Shown: positions 48,937 through 56,542 of the stretch, piece by piece | Layout: each line of letters starts with the position of its first letter | Numbering within the stretch: the first letter of the stretch is position 1 | From: Roseibium polysiphoniae | GTDB taxonomy: Bacteria > Pseudomonadota > Alphaproteobacteria > Rhizobiales > Stappiaceae | Assembly: GCF_014842925.1 (NCBI RefSeq) | Contig: NZ_JACYXJ010000003.1 | Span: 124,001-188,000, forward strand | DNA: 64,000 nt | Direction: 5' to 3' | Translations under genes and position numbers: made by a program | Notes under the pieces: model-generated | The model's input: only the letters and a program-made list of their open reading frames with translations | The model's database searches: none | Told to the model about the DNA's origin: nothing

Positions 48937-51012
48937 TCATGGTTTTTGGGAACCGTACGCAAGACTATTCGGCTCAATTTGATTGGATGCTTCGTCTGAC
49001 GATTGATCGCTTTCCGGATCAAAAGCCGGGTCATTGATGTGGTCGATGGGGCCGGAACCGCGCACCAGCTTGAGCGCCCGGGCAAAGCTGTGCTCGACAG
49101 CTTCATCCTGGGTGCCCTCATCTGATGGCGGTCTGTGCACAGCGGTCCGGATGTTCAGCTCCGGTACCAATCTTGGAATGTTGGGTGTTTTCTGCTCGGA
49201 AGATGCATCTTCAGAAGCTTGCCTGGACGCGTCCTTCGGAGCGCCCTTGGCGTAGATATCTGCCAGCTGGGCAGCGCTGAGCGCGGCATGTGTGCGGCGC
49301 TCCTGATTGACGGCCTTGGTCCAAGCGCTGCGCGAGCGCTCATGGACGCGGGCGGCATCGACATCATGAAAGCCCGTGTCGGCCACGCAGTCTGCTTCAC
49401 AGATCAACGCATTGGTCAGGTCATAGACCTTGAGGGGCCGGGTCAGGTGGTCCGGATCGAAGCGGATGATGACGCGCTTGCCCGCATGGGCGGTCAGCGC
49501 TGGGTGCCAGAAGCGGTTGCCATAAAGATGGATCTCGCCATTGCCCTTGCGCGCCTTGAAGGCTTCGGATGCCAGCAGCCACAAGGCCCGCTGGGCATTG
49601 GTCGGCCAGCGCACGATCGTTGCAGGATCAGCCAGGCTGGCCTCGAAGGTCTCTTCAAAGGATCGTCCCGCGCAGTTGGCAGCCTTCCGGCCAGCGCGCA
49701 GATTATGCTCGTGGATTTGGCCATCGACGTGGAGCTTGAGGTCTTCGAAGGGAACGGCCCGGCTGGCGTAATTCTCAGGCTTGGCGTCGGGGCTGTTGCC
49801 CGTATAGGCACCGGCGCAGGCCGGATGCCTTGCAATGTCATCGGTCAGATCGCGGAACGCCCGTTCGATCGGCTTGGATTGGCCGGAAAAGGGCTTGGTC
49901 CAGGAGAGGTCTATGCCGAGCGCCACCAGAAGCCCGCGCGGGTCTTCTTCGCGCACCTTGAAGCGGTAGCGGGTCTTTGCCCCGCCGGTGATCCACTTGG
50001 AGGCAAAGGCGCGGCCATTGTCGAGGGTGATCTTGTCGGGAATGCCATAGCGCTCGACCATGTCGCCGATGGTCAGTCGCACGGTTTCCTTGTTTTCGGT
50101 TTCCGCCAATCGCCAGGAGACGAATTTGCCCGAATAAAGATCCTGCAAAGCCACAAGACAGGGGCGGATGATGTCGCCGTTTGGCATGCGCGCGAAGACG
50201 TCCAGCTTGTGGCCGTCCATGTTGACCGCTTCCATGGCGTGAAGGTGATGGCGGGTTCTGCGTTGCGGCGGGTAAAGCGCCTTGGCCTTGTCCCGGCCCT
50301 CGCGCGCCAGAACCTGGACGGCACGGGGAACCTCAGCATCGAGACGCCGGCGCAGGGAGCGTTCCGAGGGGATCTTGCCCCAGTCGTACTCGCGGGCAAC
50401 GGACACCACGCGCCGATAGCAGGCGGACAGGGATGGCTGTTCCGGGCGCAGGTAATCCGACTTGAAAGTGTCCCAGGCGTCCGGATGGCACTCGGCCCGG
50501 TCCTGGCTTTCTGAGGCAGAAGGTTTGGGTGCAAGAGCCGCCAGCCAATCCTCGCGCGCCTTGCCCTGGATCTGGCCAAGCCAGGCATAAAGCGTGGCGG
50601 TGGCAATGCCCGCCCGTTTTGCGGCCATGCGCATGGCAGCGGTCTGGGTCAGGCCAGCGGATTTAAGATCCTCGACCTCCTGAAGTGCGTTCAAACGGTC
50701 CTGACACAAGGATTTGTTGGTGTCTGAAAGCGCGTCATAGCGTTTCCAGAGATCCTTCCGGCGCCTCAGCGCGTTCTTGTCTTCGTCGTCTGAAGAAGGT
50801 TCGCTGATGATGGCCAGGCGAAGCTGGGCGGGCCTGGGCAGCAAAGCGATGTGATACTCGAGACCGCCACCGCGCCCCTTGCGCTTGCGGGCATAAAGCG
50901 GGTTGTCCCTCCAGCCCTCAGCCTTTGCCACGGCTTCCAGTCCCTGGCGGGTTTGCGGCAGATCCGGCAGATGGGCTGCGGCAAGCTCGGAGAGGGAGAA
51001 CCAGCTGATCAT
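48937..51012 (-). CDS. Mu-type DDE transposase A
   Basis: The 691-residue protein has an N-terminal winged helix (WFSLSELAAAHLPDLPQTRQ, residues 3-22) for the internal enhancer, end-binding HTH domains up to about residue 240, and an RNase-H-like core. The catalytic triad is Asp266 (NMDGHKLDVF), Asp331 (ITLDNGRAFA) and Glu383 (SKPIERAFRDL), close to the Mu residues 269/336/392. A C-terminal basic segment for MuB contact follows. The core is complete and without frameshifts, so the protein could be active. It overlaps the previous gene by four bases. Confidence 0.95.
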   Translation of the reverse strand: MISWFSLSELAAAHLPDLPQTRQGLEAVAKAEGWRDNPLYARKRKGRGGGLEYHIALLPRPAQLRLAIISEPSSDDEDKNALRRRKDLWKRYDALSDTNKSLCQDRLNALQEVEDLKSAGLTQTAAMRMAAKRAGIATATLYAWLGQIQGKAREDWLAALAPKPSASESQDRAECHPDAWDTFKSDYLRPEQPSLSACYRRVVSVAREYDWGKIPSERSLRRRLDAEVPRAVQVLAREGRDKAKALYPPQRRTRHHLHAMEAVNMDGHKLDVFARMPNGDIIRPCLVALQDLYSGKFVSWRLAETENKETVRLTIGDMVERYGIPDKITLDNGRAFASKWITGGAKTRYRFKVREEDPRGLLVALGIDLSWTKPFSGQSKPIERAFRDLTDDIARHPACAGAYTGNSPDAKPENYASRAVPFEDLKLHVDGQIHEHNLRAGRKAANCAGRSFEETFEASLADPATIVRWPTNAQRALWLLASEAFKARKGNGEIHLYGNRFWHPALTAHAGKRVIIRFDPDHLTRPLKVYDLTNALICEADCVADTGFHDVDAARVHERSRSAWTKAVNQERRTHAALSAAQLADIYAKGAPKDASRQASEDASSEQKTPNIPRLVPELNIRTAVHRPPSDEGTQDEAVEHSFARALKLVRGSGPIDHINDPAFDPESDQSSDEASNQIEPNSLAYGSQKP

Positions 51013-51500
51013 GAGGTGCTGCTCCCCCCGGTGTTGTGTCGTCTGATCACCACGGGCACCGAGCGGAGCGTCTTGAGCTGTTTGACCAGATCCTTTTGCT
51101 CCTGTTGGAGCCGGGCGATCTCTGCCAGGCGCGCTTCGTCGCCTTCAAGAACCAGCAGACCATCTTCCGAGACGATCATGTCCCAGAGCCAGTTGGCTCC
51201 GGTCGCCCGGACAAAGGCCTTGAACCGCACCAGAGAAATGTCGTGGCGTGCTTTGCTCTCGGCGGTATAGGCATCAAGCGTTGCCTTGGAGAGGTTTGGC
51301 AGCCCGAGATATTGCGCCATGCGCGCGGCAATCACAGGGCGATCATGGGGGCATTCGCGGATGGCCTGCGCCATGGCGCGTTTGATCTTCGAGCGGAAAC
51401 GATCGAGATCGATGGTTGCCGTTGCGACCCGAACTGGAAACAGGGCTTCCTGGAAGAGGTCAAACTGATCGGGATGAGGCTTGTTGGGTTTGTGGGTCAT
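51009..51500 (-). CDS. Small protein of alphaproteobacterial Mu-like elements, unknown function
   Basis: The 163-residue product contains FRSKIKRAMAQAIRECPHDR and AQYLGLPNLSKATLDAYTAE, typical of helical DNA-interacting proteins, and ends in a coiled-coil-like stretch (EDEARLAEIARLQQEQKDLV region). It overlaps both neighbours by four bases (ParB-like upstream, transposase downstream), so it is translated as part of the early transposition operon. I recall similar proteins beside MuA in alphaproteobacterial Mu-like phages but know no function. Confidence 0.8.
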   Translation of the reverse strand: MTHKPNKPHPDQFDLFQEALFPVRVATATIDLDRFRSKIKRAMAQAIRECPHDRPVIAARMAQYLGLPNLSKATLDAYTAESKARHDISLVRFKAFVRATGANWLWDMIVSEDGLLVLEGDEARLAEIARLQQEQKDLVKQLKTLRSVPVVIRRHNTGGSSTS

Positions 51501-52324
51501 TCGGCCGCCTCTTGCATGGAGGCCTCATTCACCACGGCGTTCCTGATGCCGATGTGGTCCAGAAACCGGGCTTTGGTCAGCTCGCTGGCCTGATCCCAGG
51601 CCGCAACCAGAGCGCCGAAGGCTTGCGTTTGAAGGTCAGGCCGCTTTGGCTTCGGGCGATCATCGATCGCTGCAAGCACCTGCCGTAGGTCCGGCTCTTG
51701 CTCGAAGGCCTGGGCAGCCTGTTTCTGTTTGGCAGGCTCCATCTTCGCCAGCTTCAGCAGCGCTGACTGGTTGTCGGCAACAGCTGTGCCGCGCACGGCA
51801 GTTCTCAGATCCGCATGCAGATGCTGCGAGATCTGGTTGAGGCGCTTGATGGTCTTCGGGTGCAGGCCGAGACGCTTGGCGGTGTACTCTGAGAAGGGAA
51901 GTGAATTAGGGACACCTTGTCCCAATTTCTCAGCAGTGGGTCGGCCAACTTCTATTTTGCCATTTCTGGCTTCCCAGAGTTCCCGGTACTTCAGAACAAA
52001 GACTGCGCGGTCGATGACCGACAATTCGTTGCGGTGAAGGTTCTCGCTGATCTCGAGAAGCTGGGCTTCGGATTGGTCCGCTTTGAGGACAACGCAGTCG
52101 ATGGCCTCAAGGGCCAGGAGTTCTGCAGCGCGCAGGCGATGCGCGCCAGCAACAAGGGTATAACTCCCCCCTTTGGCGCGCGGCGTTGCGCGCACTGTGA
52201 TCGGGTTCAACAGGCCGTATTCGGCAATTGATCCGGCGATCACCAGCGCATGATCTTCTTCGATCTCTCGCAGGCGGTCAGCGACAATGATCTTTGCAAG
52301 GGGAAGGGACTTGAACTCGGCCAT
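51497..52324 (-). CDS. ParB/Spo0J-like nuclease-fold protein of the Mu-like module
   Basis: From ATG 52324 (overlapping the previous stop as TAATG) the 275-residue protein has the ParB N-terminal domain LPLAKIIVADRLREIEEDHA, then AGSIAEYGLLNPITVRATP and VAGAHRLRAAELLALEAIDC, with ENLHRNELSVIDRAVFVLKY and an HTH at HPKTIKRLNQISQHL. Plasmid ParB binds parS and CTP, but phage versions in this position are often regulators or methyltransferase-linked. Nothing nearby encodes ParA. Its exact job in the module is unknown. Confidence 0.88.
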   Translation of the reverse strand: MAEFKSLPLAKIIVADRLREIEEDHALVIAGSIAEYGLLNPITVRATPRAKGGSYTLVAGAHRLRAAELLALEAIDCVVLKADQSEAQLLEISENLHRNELSVIDRAVFVLKYRELWEARNGKIEVGRPTAEKLGQGVPNSLPFSEYTAKRLGLHPKTIKRLNQISQHLHADLRTAVRGTAVADNQSALLKLAKMEPAKQKQAAQAFEQEPDLRQVLAAIDDRPKPKRPDLQTQAFGALVAAWDQASELTKARFLDHIGIRNAVVNEASMQEAAE

Positions 52325-52707
52325 TACGCGGCCCCCAAATTCAGTGAAGCGGGACAGGTGAGGTCTGGTTCCAGCTGGAACTTGAACAGCATGTCGGCGG
52401 TCTCGGCGATCTGGCCGTAGTGAGCTGCGAAGACCGCGCACTCCAGTCGCGCGTTCACGGTGCTCAGTGCCCGGTTGACCGCCTCACGGGAGCGCTCCTG
52501 CATCTCGACGACGCGTCGCTTTGGAATGTTGAACTCGGTGATCATCAGGTGCAGCACGACTTGACGTGCGAGCGCTGCATCGAACCAGTCATGGGGCGGC
52601 TCGATCACCGCGTCGACACTGAGATGCGGGAAGCCGCCGCGGGTCGCTGAAACACAGGCAAAGAACACTGCGTTCAGGATCTCGTGCTGATCATGGAGGT
52701 TCAGCAT
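52324..52707 (-). CDS. DnaA-C-terminal-like HTH protein
   Basis: The 127-residue product contains ALARQVVLHLMITEFNIPKR and VVEMQERSREAVNRALSTVN. This helix pattern resembles the C-terminal DNA-binding domain of DnaA, as in small proteins of alphaproteobacterial Mu-like phages. It has no ATPase part. It is the first gene of a tightly overlapping series ending with the transposase, so it probably binds element DNA or regulates the operon (inference). Confidence 0.7.
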   Translation of the reverse strand: MLNLHDQHEILNAVFFACVSATRGGFPHLSVDAVIEPPHDWFDAALARQVVLHLMITEFNIPKRRVVEMQERSREAVNRALSTVNARLECAVFAAHYGQIAETADMLFKFQLEPDLTCPASLNLGAA

Positions 52708-52870
52708 CGAAAACCTCCCCTTGTGAAGTCAGCGCGCCTGTTCGGCGTCGGAAGAGAACAGGCGCGCTGGTCCCCCACAGCGGGCGGATACGAGATACTG
52801 TGCCCAAACTTGAGGGAAACCAGTTCGAGAAAACCGGACCAGAGCGAAACCCTGAGGGACAGAAGCGCAC

Positions 52871-53008
52871 TCATTGGCTCGCTGCCCGGATCAGATGTGA
52901 CGTGGCAATGAGAACCGATAGGAAGCCGCAGCCGATCGCCCCAAGCATGAAGGCGGTTTCGCGCCAATGCGCGGTCTTGTGGCCAGTTCCTTGAAACGGA
53001 TGATGCAT
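52871..53008 (-). CDS. Possible small single-helix membrane protein
   Basis: A 45-residue frame from ATG 53008 ends with a hydrophobic helix (FMLGAIGCGFLSVLIATSHL). Upstream the frame is open to 53350 but overlaps ner. Small membrane proteins occur in this position in Mu-like early regions, but there is little to confirm this one and the start is uncertain. Confidence 0.3.
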   Translation of the reverse strand: MHHPFQGTGHKTAHWRETAFMLGAIGCGFLSVLIATSHLIRAASQ

Positions 53009-53150
53009 CGCATCCAGCGTGTCGAATTGGACAGCGGGTTTCGGCGTTGCATGGGGCAGGCGAGGTGGGCAAACTCGGCTTGTTGCTGCAGGTGCTGTTG
53101 AAGCCGCTGCGTCCGAAACGGGAGCTGCCGTATCATCGGGGCGGGCCACT

Positions 53151-53462
53151 TTACGCGGCCTTGGTTGCTGCGGTGCCAGAGGAAGAGCACTCAGAGCACT
53201 TCTTCGGGCTAGCAGACTCAGCTTCGTATTTGGTAGACAGAATGCGGGATGTTCGAATGGGGTAGCGGTCCGGAAAGAGAACCTCGACCGGTTCGCCAAG
53301 AAACTTGGCCAGGGCTGCTTCTGCCTTGCGATGGGTTCTTGACCAGACACCCCGGAATGATTTGGGATTAATGCCTTCTCGCTCTGCGAGAGCCGTCAGG
53401 GTCATGCCCTGACGATGCAATTCGGCTTTGATGGCGTGTTTATCCCATAGTTTTCCGGTCAT
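53151..53462 (-). CDS. Ner-like winged-helix regulator
   Basis: From ATG 53462 (GGAGAT box) the 103-residue protein begins with LWDKHAIKAELHRQGMTLTA and continues with LAEREGINPKSFRGVWSRTH, closely resembling Ner/Nlp HTH proteins. In Mu, Ner limits early transcription by binding between the divergent repressor and early promoters. Here it is divergent from the repressor gene with about 150 bases between. The C-terminal tail is longer than in Mu Ner and Ser/Ala-rich. Confidence 0.85.
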   Translation of the reverse strand: MTGKLWDKHAIKAELHRQGMTLTALAEREGINPKSFRGVWSRTHRKAEAALAKFLGEPVEVLFPDRYPIRTSRILSTKYEAESASPKKCSECSSSGTAATKAA

Positions 53463-53612
53463 CGGATATCTCCGGCGGCGCCGGCCTGTAAAAACAGACG
53501 GCCTATGTCGAGGTGAAAACGCAATCGCGGGCTGCATGTGCTGCCTGCTACAATTTTTGATAAACAACATTCGCGCTTTTGTAAAGCGCAAATGTAGTCT
53601 TTGGTGATTTTT

Positions 53613-54155
53613 GTGGCTAGACCGGAGAGCGAACCCAAAACTGATTTAGGTCGGCGGCTTCGTGACGTGCGTAAAGCCTGCGCTGTGCCCGATCGTGAGG
53701 CTTTCGCGAAGATCCTTGCTGTGAGCAAGAACTCAATTGCGCACTACGAGCGCGGGGAGCGAACCCCAGATGCCTCAGTTCTCGAAGCTTATCTTGATCG
53801 CTTTGGTGTAAACCTGAATTGGCTGATATCCGGTCACGGCCCAATGTTCCTGGACGGTGCGCCGCCCGAGCCGGGCGGATCCTCAACTGACGACGGCAAG
53901 CCGACGGTTCAATCCGGCATCTTCAAGGAAACCAGCAAGCTGGTTCACGAGAGCCACAAGGCGAAGGGCGTGACCCTGCCTTCTGATGCGCATCTGGCCG
54001 AGACTGTGTCCCGCTACAATGAGTTGGTGGCGGCTGCCAGGAACCCTGCCGATGAGGGCGAGCTTAGGGCGCTGTTCCCCTGGCTTGAGCTAAGAATTTC
54101 GCAGGATCTGGAAGAAGCCCAGAACGCGCCAGGCTCCGGCAAACGTTCGGGCTGA
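53613..54155 (+). CDS. CI/C-type XRE repressor of the Mu-like module
   Basis: The HTH is DLGRRLRDVRKACAVPDREA and FAKILAVSKNSIAHYERGER, at about residues 10-55, followed by LEAYLDRFGVNLNWLISGHG, a sequence common in phage repressors. The remaining C-terminus is polar, without the Ser/Lys peptidase of LexA-type repressors. I choose GTG 53613 (180 residues); TTG 53601 and GTG 53604 are alternatives and none has a Shine-Dalgarno box. Its position opposite ner suggests it keeps transposition genes silent. Confidence 0.85.
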   Translation: MARPESEPKTDLGRRLRDVRKACAVPDREAFAKILAVSKNSIAHYERGERTPDASVLEAYLDRFGVNLNWLISGHGPMFLDGAPPEPGGSSTDDGKPTVQSGIFKETSKLVHESHKAKGVTLPSDAHLAETVSRYNELVAAARNPADEGELRALFPWLELRISQDLEEAQNAPGSGKRSG

Positions 54156-54159
54156 TGTT

Positions 54160-54193
54160 GATCAGAGATTGTAATTTTTAACATTGCAATTAT
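54160..54193. repeat. Inverted match to the 134-bp repeats (candidate second end of the Mu-like element)
   Basis: CATTGCAATTAT (54182-54193) is the exact inverse complement of the 12-mer in both repeat copies, and the similarity continues inward over about 15 further bases. It lies right after the repressor stop, where Mu has its left end. Confidence 0.5.
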
Positions 54194-54234
54194 TACTATA
54201 TTTTAAATAGCGCGCCGGACCTTCCTGCCGAAAC

Positions 54235-54501
54235 TCAATGATCGTTCAGGGGAAGCTTGGCCAGGATCTTGTGTGCCTCGACCATGTGTTTTCGGGCAAG
54301 GGTCTCGGTGGTGCCCGTGACCCGGGCGACCTCCCGAAACGACATTTGACGCATTGTCCTGAGCCAAAGCGTTTGAACCAGGACTTCTGAATGACGGGCG
54401 TCGACATCCAGATCTTCTGCATTTGGCTGGTTCTCTTCGCAAAAGCCCGGAAGAGAACTCAACCGGGGCGTGGGCTGGTATCGAATGGCGAGAATGCTCA
54501 T
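54235..54501 (-). CDS. Sigma-70 region-4-like small HTH protein
   Basis: This 88-residue protein contains EVLVQTLWLRTMRQMSFREV and ARVTGTTETLARKHMVEAHK, which follow the pattern of the sigma-70 region 4 helix-turn-helix, preceded by a short unrelated N-terminus. No region 2 is present, so it cannot be a complete sigma factor; it may be an anti-activator, a phage-like late regulator or a truncated sigma. It overlaps the radC-like stop by four bases (ATGA), so the two are coupled. Confidence 0.65.
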   Translation of the reverse strand: MSILAIRYQPTPRLSSLPGFCEENQPNAEDLDVDARHSEVLVQTLWLRTMRQMSFREVARVTGTTETLARKHMVEAHKILAKLPLNDH

Positions 54502-55220
54502 ATCAATTCCAATCCTTTAAAAGACACCGACAGCCCTTCAGCGACGATGATGTGGTCATAGATCGAGATGTCAAAGACCTCCGCCGCCTCCACAAGCCTG
54601 TGTGTCATCAAGATATCGGCTTGCGACGGTGTGGGATCGCCTGACGGATGGTTGTGAACGAGGATGAGTGCTGATGCGTGATGCAGGAGCGCGCGTCGCA
54701 TAACTTCCCTGGGATAGACCGGCGTATGGTCGACGGTTCCCTCCTGTAAAACCTCGTCGACAATCACTTCATTTCTCTTGTTCAGAAAAACGACGCGGAA
54801 CTGTTCGCGGCGCAGATTGCCCATCGCTGTTTGAAGGTAGGTGAGAAGATCCGTCCAGCACTCGATCACGCATCTGTTGGACACCTCGGCACGGGTGCAT
54901 CGCAAGGCACACTGGCGCGCAATGACAAGTATGTCTGCAAGACGCTGGTCTACGCCCTCAACTTGCAAAAGTCTGTGCCGTGCTGTGCTGAGGACGCCCG
55001 GCAGGGACCCAAAGGCCAGAAGAAGATGGCGAGCGATCGCATGAGCGCCGTCCGAGCTGCAGGCCGGCTCCAGGAGAAGGGTTAGAACGTCGAGGTCGGT
55101 TAAGGCGTTCGCGGTTGATTTTCGGCATCTGAGCTGAAGTTCAAACCTGGAACTGAAGTCATGCTCTAATGCCAGCAGTTCATTTGCCGTCGCGTGCTGT
55201 CTCCAAACCTCATCCGACAC
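54498..55220 (-). CDS. RadC-like JAB-domain protein
   Basis: The 240-residue product has the N-terminal helix-hairpin-helix-like region (LEVDQRLADILVIA-type) and the C-terminal JAMM motif HASALILVHNHPSGDPTPSQ, with the metal-binding histidines and aspartate, preceded by FLNKRNEVIVDEVLQEGTVD. RadC proteins are common on genomic islands and mobile elements; they are not clearly DNA-repair enzymes. Here it sits just outside the candidate end of the Mu-like module. Confidence 0.93.
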   Translation of the reverse strand: MSDEVWRQHATANELLALEHDFSSRFELQLRCRKSTANALTDLDVLTLLLEPACSSDGAHAIARHLLLAFGSLPGVLSTARHRLLQVEGVDQRLADILVIARQCALRCTRAEVSNRCVIECWTDLLTYLQTAMGNLRREQFRVVFLNKRNEVIVDEVLQEGTVDHTPVYPREVMRRALLHHASALILVHNHPSGDPTPSQADILMTHRLVEAAEVFDISIYDHIIVAEGLSVSFKGLELI

Positions 55221-55457
55221 CAGACGCCCCCCAACTCACACCGCAACTGCCGTTTTAGCCCCACAGCAATCGCTCTACTTTTAAGTGTATATTGACGAGA
55301 TTTTTAAGAAGTACAACTTAAAATTGCCGTACAGTTACATGCGTCATTTGGAGTCGATAAAAATCGGAATGGCGCAGAATATTATCTGGCCGCCGGTCAC
55401 ATAGCCATGTGAGGCGAGTCCGGAGGAGAGAAGATTTTATCGGCGCGGCGAACGCAT

Positions 55458-55745
55458 ATGGCAACTGAAGATGAGCAGAGCTACGAGCAATTTGTGAAGG
55501 CGTTTCGACGTTATTGCCTCATGCGTCGCCAGCTCACGGTGTTTCAGTCAAAATCGAAGGACGCCATCCGGGACCAGCGATACAGCGACGCTGAATATTG
55601 CATTGCCTGGATCGAAAACCTGGAAGTGAGCGCCGACGATCATCGGGAAAGAATGCTTGATGCATTCGACGAGCTCGAGGTGGTTGCACAGGCGGAAATC
55701 GTCTGTTTGTTGAAAACTGCAGTCAATCGGCAGCTTCAAGTGTAG
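55458..55745 (+). CDS. Small helical protein of unknown function
   Basis: The 95-residue protein from ATG 55458 (GCGGCGAACGCAT before it, no clear ribosome box) is charged and helical (SYEQFVKAFRRYCLMRRQLT, ADDHRERMLDAFDELEVVAQ). It has no signal peptide and no family I recognise. Codon use and amino-acid balance look coding. A plus-strand neighbour of another unknown gene starts 147 bases later. Confidence 0.55.
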   Translation: MATEDEQSYEQFVKAFRRYCLMRRQLTVFQSKSKDAIRDQRYSDAEYCIAWIENLEVSADDHRERMLDAFDELEVVAQAEIVCLLKTAVNRQLQV

Positions 55746-55892
55746 AGCCACTAAGTTCCAGAATGGAGTTATCGGAGATAGCCTTCGGCTCGGAACGGAT
55801 CTTCGCTTGCCAATAGAAATGCGGCAATGCGGCCAAGCTAACGAGTCATCTGATTTAGGATTGTAATCCGGCAACTGTGGTCGTTTGATAGT

Positions 55893-56288
55893 ATGACGAT
55901 TGCTAAGGTGATTAGGTTACCAATGATGGATGAGCGTGGCAGCGTTGAGCTTGCTGAAGCGACCGACGATTATATCGATATAGCTATTGTGCAGATGGCA
56001 CTTTGCGATGACAAAGACCGTAGGCTTTTTGAGAAAGACTACAGGGTCGGAGGCGAGATTTGGCGGGTGCACAAATTCGACGCCGACCCGTTTCTTTCAA
56101 ATCCTCATGCTCACTGTATCGACGGCAGCAAACGATTTGTGGGCCTTAAAATGCATCTCGGAAATGCGGAATTGTTTCGCGGCGCCAACTCGACTGGTCG
56201 ATTTCTCGACAAGAAGCAATTCGAAAGCCTGATCAACCTCATCCGTCCAAAGTTCCCTGACATAATTTTTCCGTTAGAAAACAATTGA
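55893..56288 (+). CDS. Small uncharacterised protein with conserved-looking PHAH segment
   Basis: This 131-residue protein starts at ATG 55893. It contains KVIRLPMMDERGSVELAEAT, KFDADPFLSNPHAHCIDGSK and GRFLDKKQFESLINLIRPKF. The spacing of D, H and K residues is reminiscent of small nuclease-like or toxin-type proteins of accessory islands, but I cannot name a family. It is cytoplasmic. The gene faces the ATPase-TPR pair across 254 non-coding bases. Confidence 0.6.
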   Translation: MTIAKVIRLPMMDERGSVELAEATDDYIDIAIVQMALCDDKDRRLFEKDYRVGGEIWRVHKFDADPFLSNPHAHCIDGSKRFVGLKMHLGNAELFRGANSTGRFLDKKQFESLINLIRPKFPDIIFPLENN

Positions 56289-56542
56289 GTTTGCGGCCTA
56301 AATCGGACGTTCATCTGCCAAAACGATGCTGCTGCGCAATCCGCCGAACCCATCTTATCGTACCGTTGAAGACCTTTTCCGCAAGATGCCGTCAGTGCAG
56401 AAAAATTGCCATTGTCTAGGGGTCGCACCACATCACCAATTCCTGCGGGCGATAGCCTGCAAAATGACTGAACTTCTCCCCTTGGAGATCGCGTTTTTTA
56501 GTTCGCTCTTTTTAGGGTAGTGGGTGTCTACGGATCTCGGGG

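Larger units (their letters stand above)
46944..54193 (-). mobile_element. Mu-type transposable module (early region only)
   Basis: Repressor, Ner, DnaA-C-like, ParB-like, small protein, transposase A and ATPase B lie in the order found at the left end of Mu-like phages, on the minus strand with the repressor divergent. No gam, lysis, capsid or tail genes follow gene B. The limits given are the outermost matching repeat sequences and are only estimates; no 5-bp target duplication could be confirmed by eye. Confidence 0.5.

Noticed and set aside
49135-50514. 459-codon plus-strand frame over the transposase gene
   Set aside because: Antisense of the conserved MuA-type gene, which has a complete catalytic triad.
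46985-54188. Exact Mu-like element with TG...CA ends at these positions
   Set aside because: The flanking pentamers ATAAT and ATTAT are inverse complements, not direct repeats, so no target duplication supports these exact limits.
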